DNA of 34,907 bases from Candidatus Omnitrophota bacterium. Lineage in GTDB: Bacteria > Omnitrophota > Gorgyraeia > Gygaellales > Profunditerraquicolaceae. A program made the position numbers and the translations under genes. The notes below the pieces were generated by a model. The model ran no database searches, had not been told where the DNA came from, and saw only the letters and a program-made list of their open reading frames with translations. Location of the stretch: positions 1 through 34,907 of the forward strand of contig JAPLLW010000028.1 in NCBI GenBank assembly GCA_026387355.1, read 5' to 3'. This document shows positions 1-7,323 of the stretch, piece by piece; the stretch's first letter is position 1, and each line of letters opens with the position of its first letter.

Positions 1-1
1 T

Positions 2-196
2 ATCGGGATGGGTGGTATAATGGATGCTGCAAGCGCTTTGGAGTTTATTATTGCTGGAGCAAGTGCAGTAGCTATCGGCACAGCGAATTTTATTAATCCA
101 AAGGTTAGTGAAGAAATCATATCAGGTTTAAAAGAATATCTTGAGAGAAATAAAATTAGTAACATTAAAGAGCTTGTCGGGAGCCTAAAAGTATGA
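2..196 (+). CDS. pyrD: Dihydroorotate dehydrogenase, C-terminal end (partial)
   Basis: Only the last 64 codons are in the window; the gene begins upstream. The reading frame is open from base 2 and starts I-G-M-G-G-I-M-D-A-A, followed by A-L-E-F-I-I-A-G-A-S-A-V and G-T-A-N-F. This is the phosphate-binding (FMN) end of the TIM barrel in class 1 (1B-like) dihydroorotate dehydrogenases, and the tail E-Y-L-E-R-N-K-I-S-N-I-K-E-L also fits that family. The enzyme oxidises dihydroorotate to orotate in pyrimidine synthesis. Its stop codon overlaps the ATG of pyrF (ATGA), so the two genes are translated as one pathway operon. The ATG at 8 is an internal methionine, not the start. Confidence 0.88.
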   Translation: MGMGGIMDAASALEFIIAGASAVAIGTANFINPKVSEEIISGLKEYLERNKISNIKELVGSLKV

Positions 197-861
197 AGCC
201 GGAGATAATTCTTGCTTTAGATGTAGACAATTTAAGTCAGGCGCGCGCTTTTGTAGATAAGCTTTATCCGAAGATAAAGATTTTTAAGGTAGGGGCGCAT
301 CTTTTTACTGCTTTAGGCCCCAAGATACTTGAGATGATTAATAATAAGGGTGCTGAAGTTTTCTTGGATTTAAAATACTTTGATATCCCAAATACTGTTG
401 CTCAAGCTGTGCGTGCGGCAGTGCGTCATAAAGTAAAGATGCTCACCCTGCATATCCTTGGTGATGAAGAGATGATTAAGGCAGCAATAGCAGCAGCAAA
501 AGATGAATCCAAAAAACTCAAAACAAAGAAGCCTTTATTAATCGGCGTTACAGTTTTAACTAGTAAAGAAGCAAAATCCAGCGATGTCTTTACTCTGGCT
601 AAAATAGGGATCGAACTTGGTTTAGATGGTGTGGTATGTTCGGCAAGAGAAGCTAAGTCTTTAAGAAACAAAATTAAAAGAAAATTTGTAATCGTAACCC
701 CTGGCATTAGGCCTCAAGGTGTCTTTAGAAATGATCAGAAGAGGACTGCAACAGTAGGAGAGGCGATTAAAGCAGGAAGCAATTTCTTGGTCATCGGCCG
801 CCCGATCTTAGAAGCAAAGAATCCTCTTAAGGTTGTCGAGGCGATCGTAAAAGAGCGTTAA
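193..861 (+). CDS. pyrF: Orotidine 5'-phosphate decarboxylase
   Basis: This 222-residue protein is normal in length for the family. It carries the catalytic D-x-K-x-x-D signature as L-D-L-K-Y-F-D-I-P-N-T (D59, K61, D64), with the N-terminal substrate aspartate in L-A-L-D-V-D (D10) and the lysine of F-K-V-G (K32). The phosphate-binding elements V-T-P-G-I-R-P and the late G-S-N-F-L-V-I-G-R-P-I are intact. It is predicted to decarboxylate OMP to UMP, the last step of de novo UMP synthesis, in the cytoplasm. The start ATG overlaps the pyrD stop, which indicates translational coupling. The arrangement pyrD-pyrF as the 3' end of a pyrimidine operon is common. No disruption is seen. Confidence 0.96.
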   Translation: MKPEIILALDVDNLSQARAFVDKLYPKIKIFKVGAHLFTALGPKILEMINNKGAEVFLDLKYFDIPNTVAQAVRAAVRHKVKMLTLHILGDEEMIKAAIAAAKDESKKLKTKKPLLIGVTVLTSKEAKSSDVFTLAKIGIELGLDGVVCSAREAKSLRNKIKRKFVIVTPGIRPQGVFRNDQKRTATVGEAIKAGSNFLVIGRPILEAKNPLKVVEAIVKER

Positions 862-998
862 GCCATACCTTTATAACCTCATCCGAGTTAGTGGCTGTTA
901 ATTTAGAACTGTTCTTGATAAAGACTATCTGGAAGTTGTTTCCGGAGATGATTTAGTATCGGGCAGGTAAGAATAGTTGGTGTTTTCCTACAATATGC

Positions 999-1026
999 TT
1001 GATATTTAATACTAGTGTTGTATAAT
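999..1026 (+). promoter_or_regulatory. Sigma-70-type promoter of tRNA-Leu
   Basis: TTGATA at 999-1004 and TATAAT at 1021-1026 are separated by 16 bases. The predicted start is near 1033, about ten bases before the mature tRNA 5' end. The stretch from the pyrF stop (861) to here holds no other feature that I can see. Confidence 0.72.
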
Positions 1027-1042
1027 TTAGCTCTAAACTTGC

Positions 1043-1126
1043 GCGCGGGTGGTGGAATGGCAGACACGCAAGCATGAGGGGCTTGTGCCGAAAGGCTTGG
1101 GGGTTCAACTCCCCCCTCGCGCACCA
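1043..1126 (+). tRNA. tRNA-Leu (anticodon GAG)
   Basis: A full cloverleaf can be drawn. The acceptor stem GCGCGGG (1043-1049) pairs with CTCGCGC (1116-1122). The anticodon stem CAAGC/GCTTG (1069-1073/1081-1085) encloses loop ATGAGGG with anticodon GAG at 1076-1078. A long class II variable arm follows, and the T stem GGGGG/CCCCC (1099-1103/1111-1115) encloses TTCAACT. The discriminator A is at 1123 and CCA is encoded at 1124-1126. The long variable arm and the anticodon fit leucine (codons CUC and CUU). Confidence 0.96.
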
Positions 1127-1193
1127 AATAAAGGGGTCAGAATTATTTTTTCCTGTCCTAAACCATAGAAAAAATAATTCTGACCCCTTTATT
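1127..1193. repeat. GGGGTCAGAATTATT palindrome (REP/MITE-like), copy 1
   Basis: A 25-bp perfect inverted repeat (1127-1151 against 1169-1193) surrounds a short loop. The core is GGGGTCAGAATTATT and its complement. The element starts on the base after the tRNA-Leu CCA and ends four bases before the stop codon of the convergent response regulator gene. It belongs to the family associated with the Y1 transposase at 22590. The hairpin could also end transcription from both sides, though this is inferred only. Confidence 0.9.
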
Positions 1194-1197
1194 CTAT

Positions 1198-2133
1198 TTA
1201 TCTTTCTGCGATGCGTTTATCTTTTACGTAGTTGCTTTTCTCGAGGCTTTTAGCGTAAGCCTTTAATTCTGCCCCGATTTCCCCGACCTGAGCTACGTGA
1301 GTTATCTTCCGGAATTCATTTGTTACTATGCCAATTGATATAGAAAGAAGCGGGATTTTTTGTTCCGTACCCTTGCGGTCCTTAGCTACGATATATCCTT
1401 TTTTCCTGTCCTTTTCATTATAAAAAGAAGGGACCAGATTTTCAAAGTAGAGGATTAATTTTTGGCAGAGCAGATCTGATTTTTCAGGGGTAGTAACAAT
1501 TACAAAATCGTCTCCTCCAATATGGCCGACGAAGTCATCATGGTTGCCGCACTCTTTAGTCGCGCGGATTAATAATCGGGCAGTCTCTCTGATTACCTCA
1601 TCTCCGTGTTCAAAACCGTAGATGTCATTATAAGCCTTGAATTTATCAAGATCAAGATAGCAGATAGCAAATTGAGATTTACTATCGATGCGCTTGGAGA
1701 GCTCTTTTAAAATTGAGACGTTTCCCGGCAGCCGGGTAAGCGGGTTTGCCTCAAGATCACGTTCGGTATGTCTTAGAATCATGCGAATACGGGCCAACAG
1801 TTCTTTTGGCTCAAATGGTTTTACCACATAATCATCTGCACCCGCGTCTATCCCGTCTACTTTATCGCTGATGTCGCCTTTACCAGTGACCATAATTATA
1901 GGCAGGTGACGAAGCAGCAGGTCTTTTTTTATCCTACGGCAGACTTCACGGCCATCGACCTTTGGGATTTTGTAGTCTAACAATATTAAATCAGGCTGAA
2001 TTTCATGAATAATTTTTAAGGCCTCTTCTCCGTCGCAGGCTTCAAGCAACTCATAATTCTCTTCTGAAAGGGTAAGTTTGAGCACGTCTCGGATATCCGG
2101 GTCATCATCAACAATAAGTATTTTTACTGCCAT
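1198..2133 (-). CDS. Response regulator with receiver and GGDEF-type (GGDDF) domain
   Basis: This protein of 311 residues has an N-terminal receiver domain (about 4-122). It has the acidic pocket V-D-D-D-P-D (D9-D11), phosphoacceptor D53 in L-L-D-Y-K-I-P, T83 in V-T-G-K-G, and K105 in V-K-P-F-E-P. A short linker leads to a GGDEF-class domain from about 130, which opens with N-P-L-T-R-L-P-G-N, continues with L-D-L-D-K-F-K-A-Y-N, and has the signature G-G-D-D-F at 206-210 in place of GG(D/E)EF. No RxxD inhibitory site precedes the signature. The product is either a PleD-like diguanylate cyclase with an altered loop or a degenerate c-di-GMP or GTP sensor. It is the last gene of the operon and starts six bases after the kinase stop, so it is presumably the kinase's phosphorylation target. 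Confidence 0.9.
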   Translation of the reverse strand: MAVKILIVDDDPDIRDVLKLTLSEENYELLEACDGEEALKIIHEIQPDLILLDYKIPKVDGREVCRRIKKDLLLRHLPIIMVTGKGDISDKVDGIDAGADDYVVKPFEPKELLARIRMILRHTERDLEANPLTRLPGNVSILKELSKRIDSKSQFAICYLDLDKFKAYNDIYGFEHGDEVIRETARLLIRATKECGNHDDFVGHIGGDDFVIVTTPEKSDLLCQKLILYFENLVPSFYNEKDRKKGYIVAKDRKGTEQKIPLLSISIGIVTNEFRKITHVAQVGEIGAELKAYAKSLEKSNYVKDKRIAER

Positions 2134-2139
2134 AAGTTT

Positions 2140-3627
2140 TTATTCTGCTAGGGGCAAAGTAAAACTGAATGTAGTCCCTGAACCGACTTTGCTCTTGACC
2201 CAGATTTTGCCATTATGCGCTTCAATAATATGTTTGACCAATGAAAGACCAAGGCCGGTACCCTTTACCTCTTGGTTTATTGCATTATCTACGCGAAAGA
2301 ATTCTTCAAATATTGAATCGTACATATCTTCCGGAATTCCGCAACCGGTATCTTTTATATCAACTTGGATTAGCGTATCTTTTTTATGGCTACTGATAGC
2401 AATCGAGCCACTATGCGGCGTAAATTTCATTGCATTGCCGATCAAATTAATAAATACACGCTCAATCTGGGTTTTATCCATTAGCGCTAAATGTGCATCG
2501 GGTGAGAGCGCAACGTTTAAATATAGTCCTCTTTCTTTTAATTGTCCAGATAATAAATCTTCAACCTGGGAAAGCGCATCTTTTAAATCGCAAATCTCTA
2601 GCTTCATTGTCATCCTACCCGATTCAATGCGGGCTATGTCTAGCAGGTCGTTAACTATGTGCACTAATTCATCGCTGTGGCGGTTGATTTTCTCCAGACG
2701 TTCGCGTACATCTTTAGGTATTTCTCCTAATTTACCGGTAAGTAATATCGCGGCGTATCCTTTTATAGAGGTAAGCGGGGTTCGCAATTCATGAGATACG
2801 CTAGAGACGAAATCAGTTTTACGCTTACTAATGCTGCGCACTTTCTCCAGGGCTTCGGTTAATTCGGCGGTCCTAAGAATTACTTTTTTTTCTAACTCTT
2901 GTTGAGCAAGCCACGTTTTCTCGAATAGGCGCGCATTCTCCAGGGCTTGTCCCAGTTGCGTCGAGAGGATCTTAATTAATTCCTCATCTCCTTCGGTGAC
3001 CAGCATTTCGGTATTTTGTGTTCCGGCAAAAAGCATACCGTGATTATTCTGTTGCGGTAATATAGGCGCAATAATAAATGAAGTTGCCTTAAAGATGGTT
3101 TTTGATTGTTGCGCAATAATTAAATTATTACTTGGAGAAATAGAGGAGAGCGTTTTTTCGCCTGCAATAAAATTATTGAATTTTTGGGCGTTGTTGTTAA
3201 CAAACAATTTTATAGTATTTATCTCATCTTCAGAGTATCCGATATAAAAGGTTAACTCAAATTGATTGTGCACATTATCCCAGAGCAATGCAAAAGCTTT
3301 TTCAAAGCCGAGGTCTTCCATGTATTCAGGCTGTATCCTTTTAAAGATCTGTTCCTCTACCAGGGTCATGCTTATGATGCGGGATAACCTTTGCAGGGCA
3401 TAAAGCCCCAGGACTTTTTTATCCAGCTCTTCCTGGGTTTTGTTTAGTTCCATATCTGTGCGTACGATAAGCCGGGCCTGTTCATCCATATCGTCGAGAG
3501 ATTGCTTTAAGAGCCGTACTTGATTTTTTGATTTATTCAAGTCGCCTATTTTATAGATTAACAGAATAGCCAAGGAGACGATTGTAAGAACGTCTATCGA
3601 AAGCAAGATGGTTTGTGTGTTGAGCAT
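2140..3627 (-). CDS. Membrane-anchored GAF-like sensor histidine kinase
   Basis: This protein has 495 residues. A hydrophobic segment at about 7-26 anchors the N-terminus, and a coiled-coil stretch (about 28-75) follows. A region of about 85-235 has the size and pattern of a GAF domain, and a second short coiled coil leads into the HisKA dimerisation helix. The phosphoacceptor is H279 in S-S-V-S-H-E-L-R-T-P-L-T-S. The ATPase domain has an N-box (L-I-G-N-A-M-K-F-T), a G1 box (D-T-G-C-G-I-P), an F-box and a G2 box (G-T-G-L-G-L-S-L-V). All catalytic boxes look intact. It lies one base downstream of the FIST gene and six bases upstream of the response regulator. FIST proteins are known to sit next to such kinases, which suggests that the FIST protein supplies the signal. 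Confidence 0.93.
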   Translation of the reverse strand: MLNTQTILLSIDVLTIVSLAILLIYKIGDLNKSKNQVRLLKQSLDDMDEQARLIVRTDMELNKTQEELDKKVLGLYALQRLSRIISMTLVEEQIFKRIQPEYMEDLGFEKAFALLWDNVHNQFELTFYIGYSEDEINTIKLFVNNNAQKFNNFIAGEKTLSSISPSNNLIIAQQSKTIFKATSFIIAPILPQQNNHGMLFAGTQNTEMLVTEGDEELIKILSTQLGQALENARLFEKTWLAQQELEKKVILRTAELTEALEKVRSISKRKTDFVSSVSHELRTPLTSIKGYAAILLTGKLGEIPKDVRERLEKINRHSDELVHIVNDLLDIARIESGRMTMKLEICDLKDALSQVEDLLSGQLKERGLYLNVALSPDAHLALMDKTQIERVFINLIGNAMKFTPHSGSIAISSHKKDTLIQVDIKDTGCGIPEDMYDSIFEEFFRVDNAINQEVKGTGLGLSLVKHIIEAHNGKIWVKSKVGSGTTFSFTLPLAE

Positions 3628-3628
3628 T

Positions 3629-4810
3629 TTATTCCGCGATAGCTAAAATTGTTATAGAATTATTATGAAAGTAAGTTTTCCCTAAATAATTTATAGTATT
3701 TAAAGGGGCTTGTTCGGTGGATGTGTATATCCCGGCAAAGGGGATATCATCTCCTAGAATATTCTTAATAATCTTTACTTCTTGATTGGCCATTCTTCCC
3801 AGGAGGGAAAATCTCGAAAGTGAATTTAAAACCATAGCAAATTTTATTTTATTCCTGCCCATATTTTTAATGGTTGCCCCTGCCGCCTCTTGCGTACTAG
3901 CTAAACATGCCTCTTTTGAGCCGATCATTAACCTGACCATGCTTCCTTCAGGTACATCTCCTAAGAACTCCAGAGAGCCATCTGGGCCTATAGAAAGGAT
4001 GCTTCTTAAGAGAAATTCTTTTTTCTCTCCGGTGCTTATCCCCAGAGGATAGAAAGTGCGCAGGCGCTCCAGATTGTTTTCTAATTCCGCGGTATCTTGC
4101 GCAAAGTATTCTTTGTATAAATTAACAGCCGGCCGGTTGTCTATTTCAATTACCGTATTCCCGGATGCTTTGGTTATCTGCCGGGGTTTTCCTATCGGCT
4201 GCCAACCGTGTTTAGTAACTATACTAAAATTTAATTTTTCTCCCCAGATTATACCCCAGGCGCCGTCATTCATGGCTACCTGGTTTAAAGATAGCGAGTT
4301 ATTTTTTTGTTCACCTCTGTTTATTATTGATCCTCCGGCTAAAGGAAAACTTTTTCCAACCCTCTCCTGTAGGCCGAGTATCAGGTTTTGGCTGTTTAGC
4401 GTATCCGCGTTAGTAAATATTATGCTAAAGATCCTACGCACATTTGTAAAGCCGCGTAATAGTTTTTCTCCTAAAATTTCTCCAGCAGTCAAGCTATCAG
4501 TTGTAATATTATCAACTCCGGCGATATTAAAATGCATGTTCTTAGAAAGACAGAAAAGAATAATCACCAGTCCATGTTTTAGCGAAGCTACTGTGGATAT
4601 AACCGCCCTGCTATTTGCGCCTAAGACTGGGATGGGCCCGAGGAGGCCGGTAATTGTTTGTAAGACCAGGGGGTGATTGAATTTTTCCGTGCTGAATACG
4701 AGAGCAAAGTCAATATTTTCGTTAGCAATATTTGCCCTGGCTTTTTCAACCGCCTCTTTTACTGCCTTGATATAATCTTGCGCCGAGCTTGCGCCAACTC
4801 CTATCCGCAT
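3629..4810 (-). CDS. FIST-domain sensory protein
   Basis: The protein has 393 residues from the ATG at 4810. It has a FIST N-type beginning (M-R-I-G-V-G-A-S-S-A-Q-D, then a long helix and F-A-L-V-F-S-T) and the L-G-A-N-S-R-A-V-I turn. A FIST C-type half follows with Y-K-E-Y-F at about 230, Y-P-L-G-I, and a final A-G-I-Y-T-S-T-E-Q-A-P. FIST domains are thought to bind small ligands such as amino acids and act upstream of kinases or cyclases. I reject the longer TTG start at 4846 because that TTG is the first half of a -35 box and would lie upstream of the transcript start. The ATG coincides with the predicted +1, so the message is probably leaderless. It is the first gene of the FIST-kinase-regulator operon. 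Confidence 0.87.
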   Translation of the reverse strand: MRIGVGASSAQDYIKAVKEAVEKARANIANENIDFALVFSTEKFNHPLVLQTITGLLGPIPVLGANSRAVISTVASLKHGLVIILFCLSKNMHFNIAGVDNITTDSLTAGEILGEKLLRGFTNVRRIFSIIFTNADTLNSQNLILGLQERVGKSFPLAGGSIINRGEQKNNSLSLNQVAMNDGAWGIIWGEKLNFSIVTKHGWQPIGKPRQITKASGNTVIEIDNRPAVNLYKEYFAQDTAELENNLERLRTFYPLGISTGEKKEFLLRSILSIGPDGSLEFLGDVPEGSMVRLMIGSKEACLASTQEAAGATIKNMGRNKIKFAMVLNSLSRFSLLGRMANQEVKIIKNILGDDIPFAGIYTSTEQAPLNTINYLGKTYFHNNSITILAIAE

Positions 4811-4817
4811 GTTGTTT

Positions 4818-4846
4818 ATTATAAACACTTTAAGATAGAGGGTCAA
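4818..4846 (-). promoter_or_regulatory. Sigma-70-type promoter of the FIST operon, predicted leaderless
   Basis: Read on the minus strand, TTGACC (4846-4841) and a perfect TATAAT (4823-4818) are 17 bases apart. The ATG at 4810 lies seven bases after the end of the -10 box, at the expected +1. No Shine-Dalgarno sequence is present. Confidence 0.82.
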
Positions 4847-4941
4847 CGAATTTCTATATAAAATTATTGACCACGTATCTACTTATAATTAATTTATTAA
4901 ACCGTATGTTTGTAAAGCCTGAATAAAAAGTAGGTGCGGGG

Positions 4942-4969
4942 TTGACTAAATAAAAATATATAGTACAAT
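4942..4969 (+). promoter_or_regulatory. Sigma-70-type promoter of tRNA-Glu
   Basis: TTGACT (4942-4947) and TACAAT (4964-4969) are 16 bases apart. The predicted start is near 4976, a dozen bases before the tRNA. Confidence 0.7.
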
Positions 4970-4987
4970 AGTCTAGAATTTAATATT

Positions 4988-5062
4988 GGCCCCATCGTCT
5001 AGCCTGGTCTAGGACGTCAGGTTCTCAGCCTGTAAACACGAGTTCAAATCTCGTTGGGGCTA
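4988..5062 (+). tRNA. tRNA-Glu (anticodon CTC)
   Basis: The acceptor stem GGCCCCA (4988-4994) pairs with TGGGGCT (5055-5061), with one G-U pair at the end. The box TCGTCTAG at the D arm is typical of tRNA-Glu. The anticodon loop TTCTCAG gives anticodon CTC. The T stem ACGAG/CTCGT encloses TTCAAAT. The top pair of the anticodon stem is a T-T mismatch. CCA is not encoded, unlike in the tRNA-Leu of this window. Confidence 0.92.
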
Positions 5063-5073
5063 TTGAATACATA

Positions 5074-5144
5074 TATGCACCGAAGGTGTATTTAGTGAAA
5101 TCCCTGCCTACCGGCAGGCAGGCCGTGAGCGAAGCGAAACGGGA
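5074..5144 (+). other. Intergenic structured element with nested hairpins
   Basis: This lies in the 220-base gap between tRNA-Glu and the next gene. GCACC-GAA-GGTGT forms a small hairpin (5077-5089). CCTGCCT (5103-5109) pairs with AGGCAGG (5116-5122). An outer TCCC (5101-5104) can pair with GGGA (5141-5144) around an A/G-rich arm with GAGCGAAGCGAAACG. It looks like a mobile or repeated intergenic unit, but I see only one copy here, so its nature is uncertain. A further hairpin, AATGAC-TTAT-GTCATT, lies downstream near 5175. The rest of the gap up to 5271 shows nothing convincing, and no clear promoter for the following operon was found. Confidence 0.4.
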
Positions 5145-5282
5145 CCAAACTTATGCTAGCTATTAATTCGGCCAATGACTTATGTCATTAGTCGCGCGTA
5201 TTTAGTAGGTTACGACTTAATTAAGATTTCTCTTGCAATTTGTTTTAGTTTATGATAAAAAATAGTATAACGAGGAGGGTTG

Positions 5283-5525
5283 ATGCGAGAACATCTAGGT
5301 TTCTTAAAGATATCCAGCGCAGTAGTTAAGGTTGCAGCCTGGATTTTTTTGGTTTTAGGGGCAGCTAGCGGGATTGCGATAATTTTTAAGAAAGTTCCGG
5401 GCTATTCTTCTTGGATGGGCGTGGTAACCTTGGCAGCGTATATATTCTTTTTCTTCTTTTTCTATCTTATCGCTAAAATCGCCGACCTCTTGATAAAGAT
5501 TATCAACGAAGTCAAGAAGGAATAG
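5283..5525 (+). CDS. Small two-helix membrane protein, first gene of the tad operon
   Basis: The product has 80 residues from the ATG at 5283, which follows GAGGAGGG at 5272-5279; the TTG at 5280 is too close to that site. Two hydrophobic segments are visible (about 15-36 and 44-68), joined by a short basic and aromatic loop (K-K-V-P-G-Y-S-S-W). The tail is amphipathic and charged (K-I-I-N-E-V-K-K-E). I do not recognise the family. It is placed 9 bases before the PpiC lipoprotein gene and is co-oriented with the tad genes, so it may be an inner-membrane accessory. That role is inferred from position only. Confidence 0.7.
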   Translation: MREHLGFLKISSAVVKVAAWIFLVLGAASGIAIIFKKVPGYSSWMGVVTLAAYIFFFFFFYLIAKIADLLIKIINEVKKE

Positions 5526-5534
5526 GGGGGAGTA

Positions 5535-6449
5535 ATGAAAAGAAGTTTAAGCATTGTTATATTATTAGGTTCATTTGTTTTCTTATTGTGTGGCTGCGAT
5601 AGCCTAAATTTCTTAAAATCTAAGAAATCGGTTTTTTCTAGGGGATCCACTTCTATAGTAGCCAGAGGCACAGTTATTGCTAAGGCAGGTAACATTCCGA
5701 TTACCCAAGAGGATCTTAATCAGGACATTTTAAGTTATAATGAAATGATCCCTGCTGACAAGCCGGAGAAAAAGATTACTACCCGCGAGCAAAGGATTGA
5801 ATACGTTAAAAATGAAATGGTGCGCAGGGCTTTATTATATCAGGAGGCGCTGAATCGCGGTTTAGATAATGACGAGGAGATTGCCGCTGTGCTGGATAGG
5901 ACAAAGATGGAGCTTTGCGTGGTTAAATTAATGAAGGATGAAACAGACAAAACAGATGTTAGCGCAAAAGAAGTCGAAGATGCTTATAATACCTATAAAG
6001 ATCAGTTAAAAGAACCGGAACAAAGAAATATCCGCGAAATAGTTGTAGGTTCGGAGCAAGATGCCAAGGAAGTTTTAGTCCAGCTTCTTCAAGGGGCTGA
6101 TTTTGCAACTCTGGCTAAAGAGAGGTCAAGGGCTCCGAGCAGTAAGGACGGAGGCGATCTGGGTTTTATCGATAAAAATAAAAGTAATAAATTTGTCCAG
6201 TTTGACGCAGTTGCTTTTTCGGATACGCTGGAAGTCGGCAGGACGAGCAATATTTTTAAGGGGCCGGATGGATATTACATCTTAAAGCTCGAGGCTAAAA
6301 AGGGCGGAAAGCAGAAATCGCTTTCGGAGATGTACGATGATATTAAGAGGACGCTTGTTTTCTTAAAAAAGCAGCAAGAGATCGACGACCTGATTAGTAA
6401 GCTTTCTAAAACAAATAAAGTGGATATAAAAGAAGGGGAGATAAAATAG
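5535..6449 (+). CDS. PpiC/SurA-type peptidyl-prolyl isomerase lipoprotein
   Basis: This 304-residue lipoprotein has a basic start, a hydrophobic stretch, and a lipobox-like L-C-G-C that places the acylated cysteine at 21. A SurA-like N-terminal helical region follows (about 45-150). A parvulin domain spans about 160-255, with I-R-E-I-V-V, A-D-F-A-T-L-A-K-E-R-S, G-G-D-L-G-F-I and P-D-G-Y-Y-I-L-K-L-E. The C-terminus is a charged helix. It should fold or chaperone outer-membrane or secreted proteins in the periplasm. Its place directly before cpaB, overlapping it by one base, suggests that it serves the secretin or the pilins of this tad system. I infer that link from context. Confidence 0.9.
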   Translation: MKRSLSIVILLGSFVFLLCGCDSLNFLKSKKSVFSRGSTSIVARGTVIAKAGNIPITQEDLNQDILSYNEMIPADKPEKKITTREQRIEYVKNEMVRRALLYQEALNRGLDNDEEIAAVLDRTKMELCVVKLMKDETDKTDVSAKEVEDAYNTYKDQLKEPEQRNIREIVVGSEQDAKEVLVQLLQGADFATLAKERSRAPSSKDGGDLGFIDKNKSNKFVQFDAVAFSDTLEVGRTSNIFKGPDGYYILKLEAKKGGKQKSLSEMYDDIKRTLVFLKKQQEIDDLISKLSKTNKVDIKEGEIK

Positions 6450-7309
6450 TGCAAAAACAAAGACTGATTTTTCTCATCGTCGGGGTTGTTTTAGGTTTAG
6501 TTGCTGTGGTTATGGTTATAAATTATTTGAAGGATATGGAGGAGAATACCAAAAGAAAAGCAGCAAGGGAATTGGAGAAATTGCGGGCAAACCAGGCCGT
6601 GGTCTTAGTAGCTAACAGGGATATCCCCGCGGAGACTCCTATTCAAAGCGCAATGTTGGACACATCAATAGTCCCCAGAGAATATGTCCAGCCTCAGACA
6701 GCAACCTCCTTGGATAGTATCAGCGGGATGATTACTATTGCCCCTATTTCAAGAGGTGAGCAGATCAGCCTTACAAAATTAACTTCTTCAGGTCAGCAAT
6801 CCAAGCGCCGTGATCTGGCATCCGTAACTCCCGTCGGCAAAAGGGCGGTTAGCGTAACCGTAGACAACATCAGCGAAGTAGCCAGCTTAATTAAACCCGG
6901 AGACATTATTGATTTAATAACGATTATACCTATGCCGAAAGAGGTAGATGGAAAAAAAGTTATACAACAGACAATCGTTCCTGCTTTCCAGAATGTTTTA
7001 ATTTTAGCTGTAGGCCAGGAGACTGATCCGAATGCAGTTGTGCCAAAAGGACCGCAAAGGGAGAAGATTAATCAGATTACTGTTGCTTTAGATACGACAG
7101 ATGCAAATATCCTTACCTTTCTTCAAGAGCAGGGTAAGATTCGCGTCTCTCTGCGTTCAGCAAAAGATACTCAGATCGAAAAGGTAGAGCCCATAACCTG
7201 GGATACTGTTTTGGATCACATACCGTCATTGAAATCAGACGATCCGTACGTAGAGACGATAGATGTTTACCGGGGATTAAATAAAGAGAAGATGCCAGTA
7301 TCTCAATAA
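6449..7309 (+). CDS. cpaB: Flp pilus assembly protein CpaB/RcpC
   Basis: The protein has 286 residues. The start is a GTG at 6449 that overlaps the previous stop and follows GGGGAG at 6435-6440. One transmembrane helix lies at about 5-24 and is followed by a charged helix. A SAF-type domain then starts at V-V-L-V-A-N-R-D-I-P-A-E-T-P-I (about 50-115), with P-I-S-R-G-E-Q-I. The RcpC-like second domain begins near G-K-R-A-V-S-V-T-V-D and has L-I-K-P-G-D-I-I-D-L-I-T. CpaB proteins sit in the periplasm, are thought to bind peptidoglycan, and work with the secretin CpaC, whose gene is next. Length and domain order are usual for the family. Confidence 0.95.
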   Translation: MQKQRLIFLIVGVVLGLVAVVMVINYLKDMEENTKRKAARELEKLRANQAVVLVANRDIPAETPIQSAMLDTSIVPREYVQPQTATSLDSISGMITIAPISRGEQISLTKLTSSGQQSKRRDLASVTPVGKRAVSVTVDNISEVASLIKPGDIIDLITIIPMPKEVDGKKVIQQTIVPAFQNVLILAVGQETDPNAVVPKGPQREKINQITVALDTTDANILTFLQEQGKIRVSLRSAKDTQIEKVEPITWDTVLDHIPSLKSDDPYVETIDVYRGLNKEKMPVSQ

Positions 7310-7323
7310 AGAGAGCGAGACTA

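Noticed and set aside
903..1127. Minus-strand ORF of 74 codons starting M-V-R-E-G-G-V-E-P-P
   Set aside because: It is the antisense reading of tRNA-Leu, a well-known false gene.
2078..2794. Plus-strand ORF of 238 codons
   Set aside because: It is a shadow of the kinase and regulator genes, which have full domain motifs on the other strand.
4811..4846. Extension of the FIST gene to TTG at 4846
   Set aside because: The TTG belongs to the -35 box and lies upstream of the predicted transcript start.
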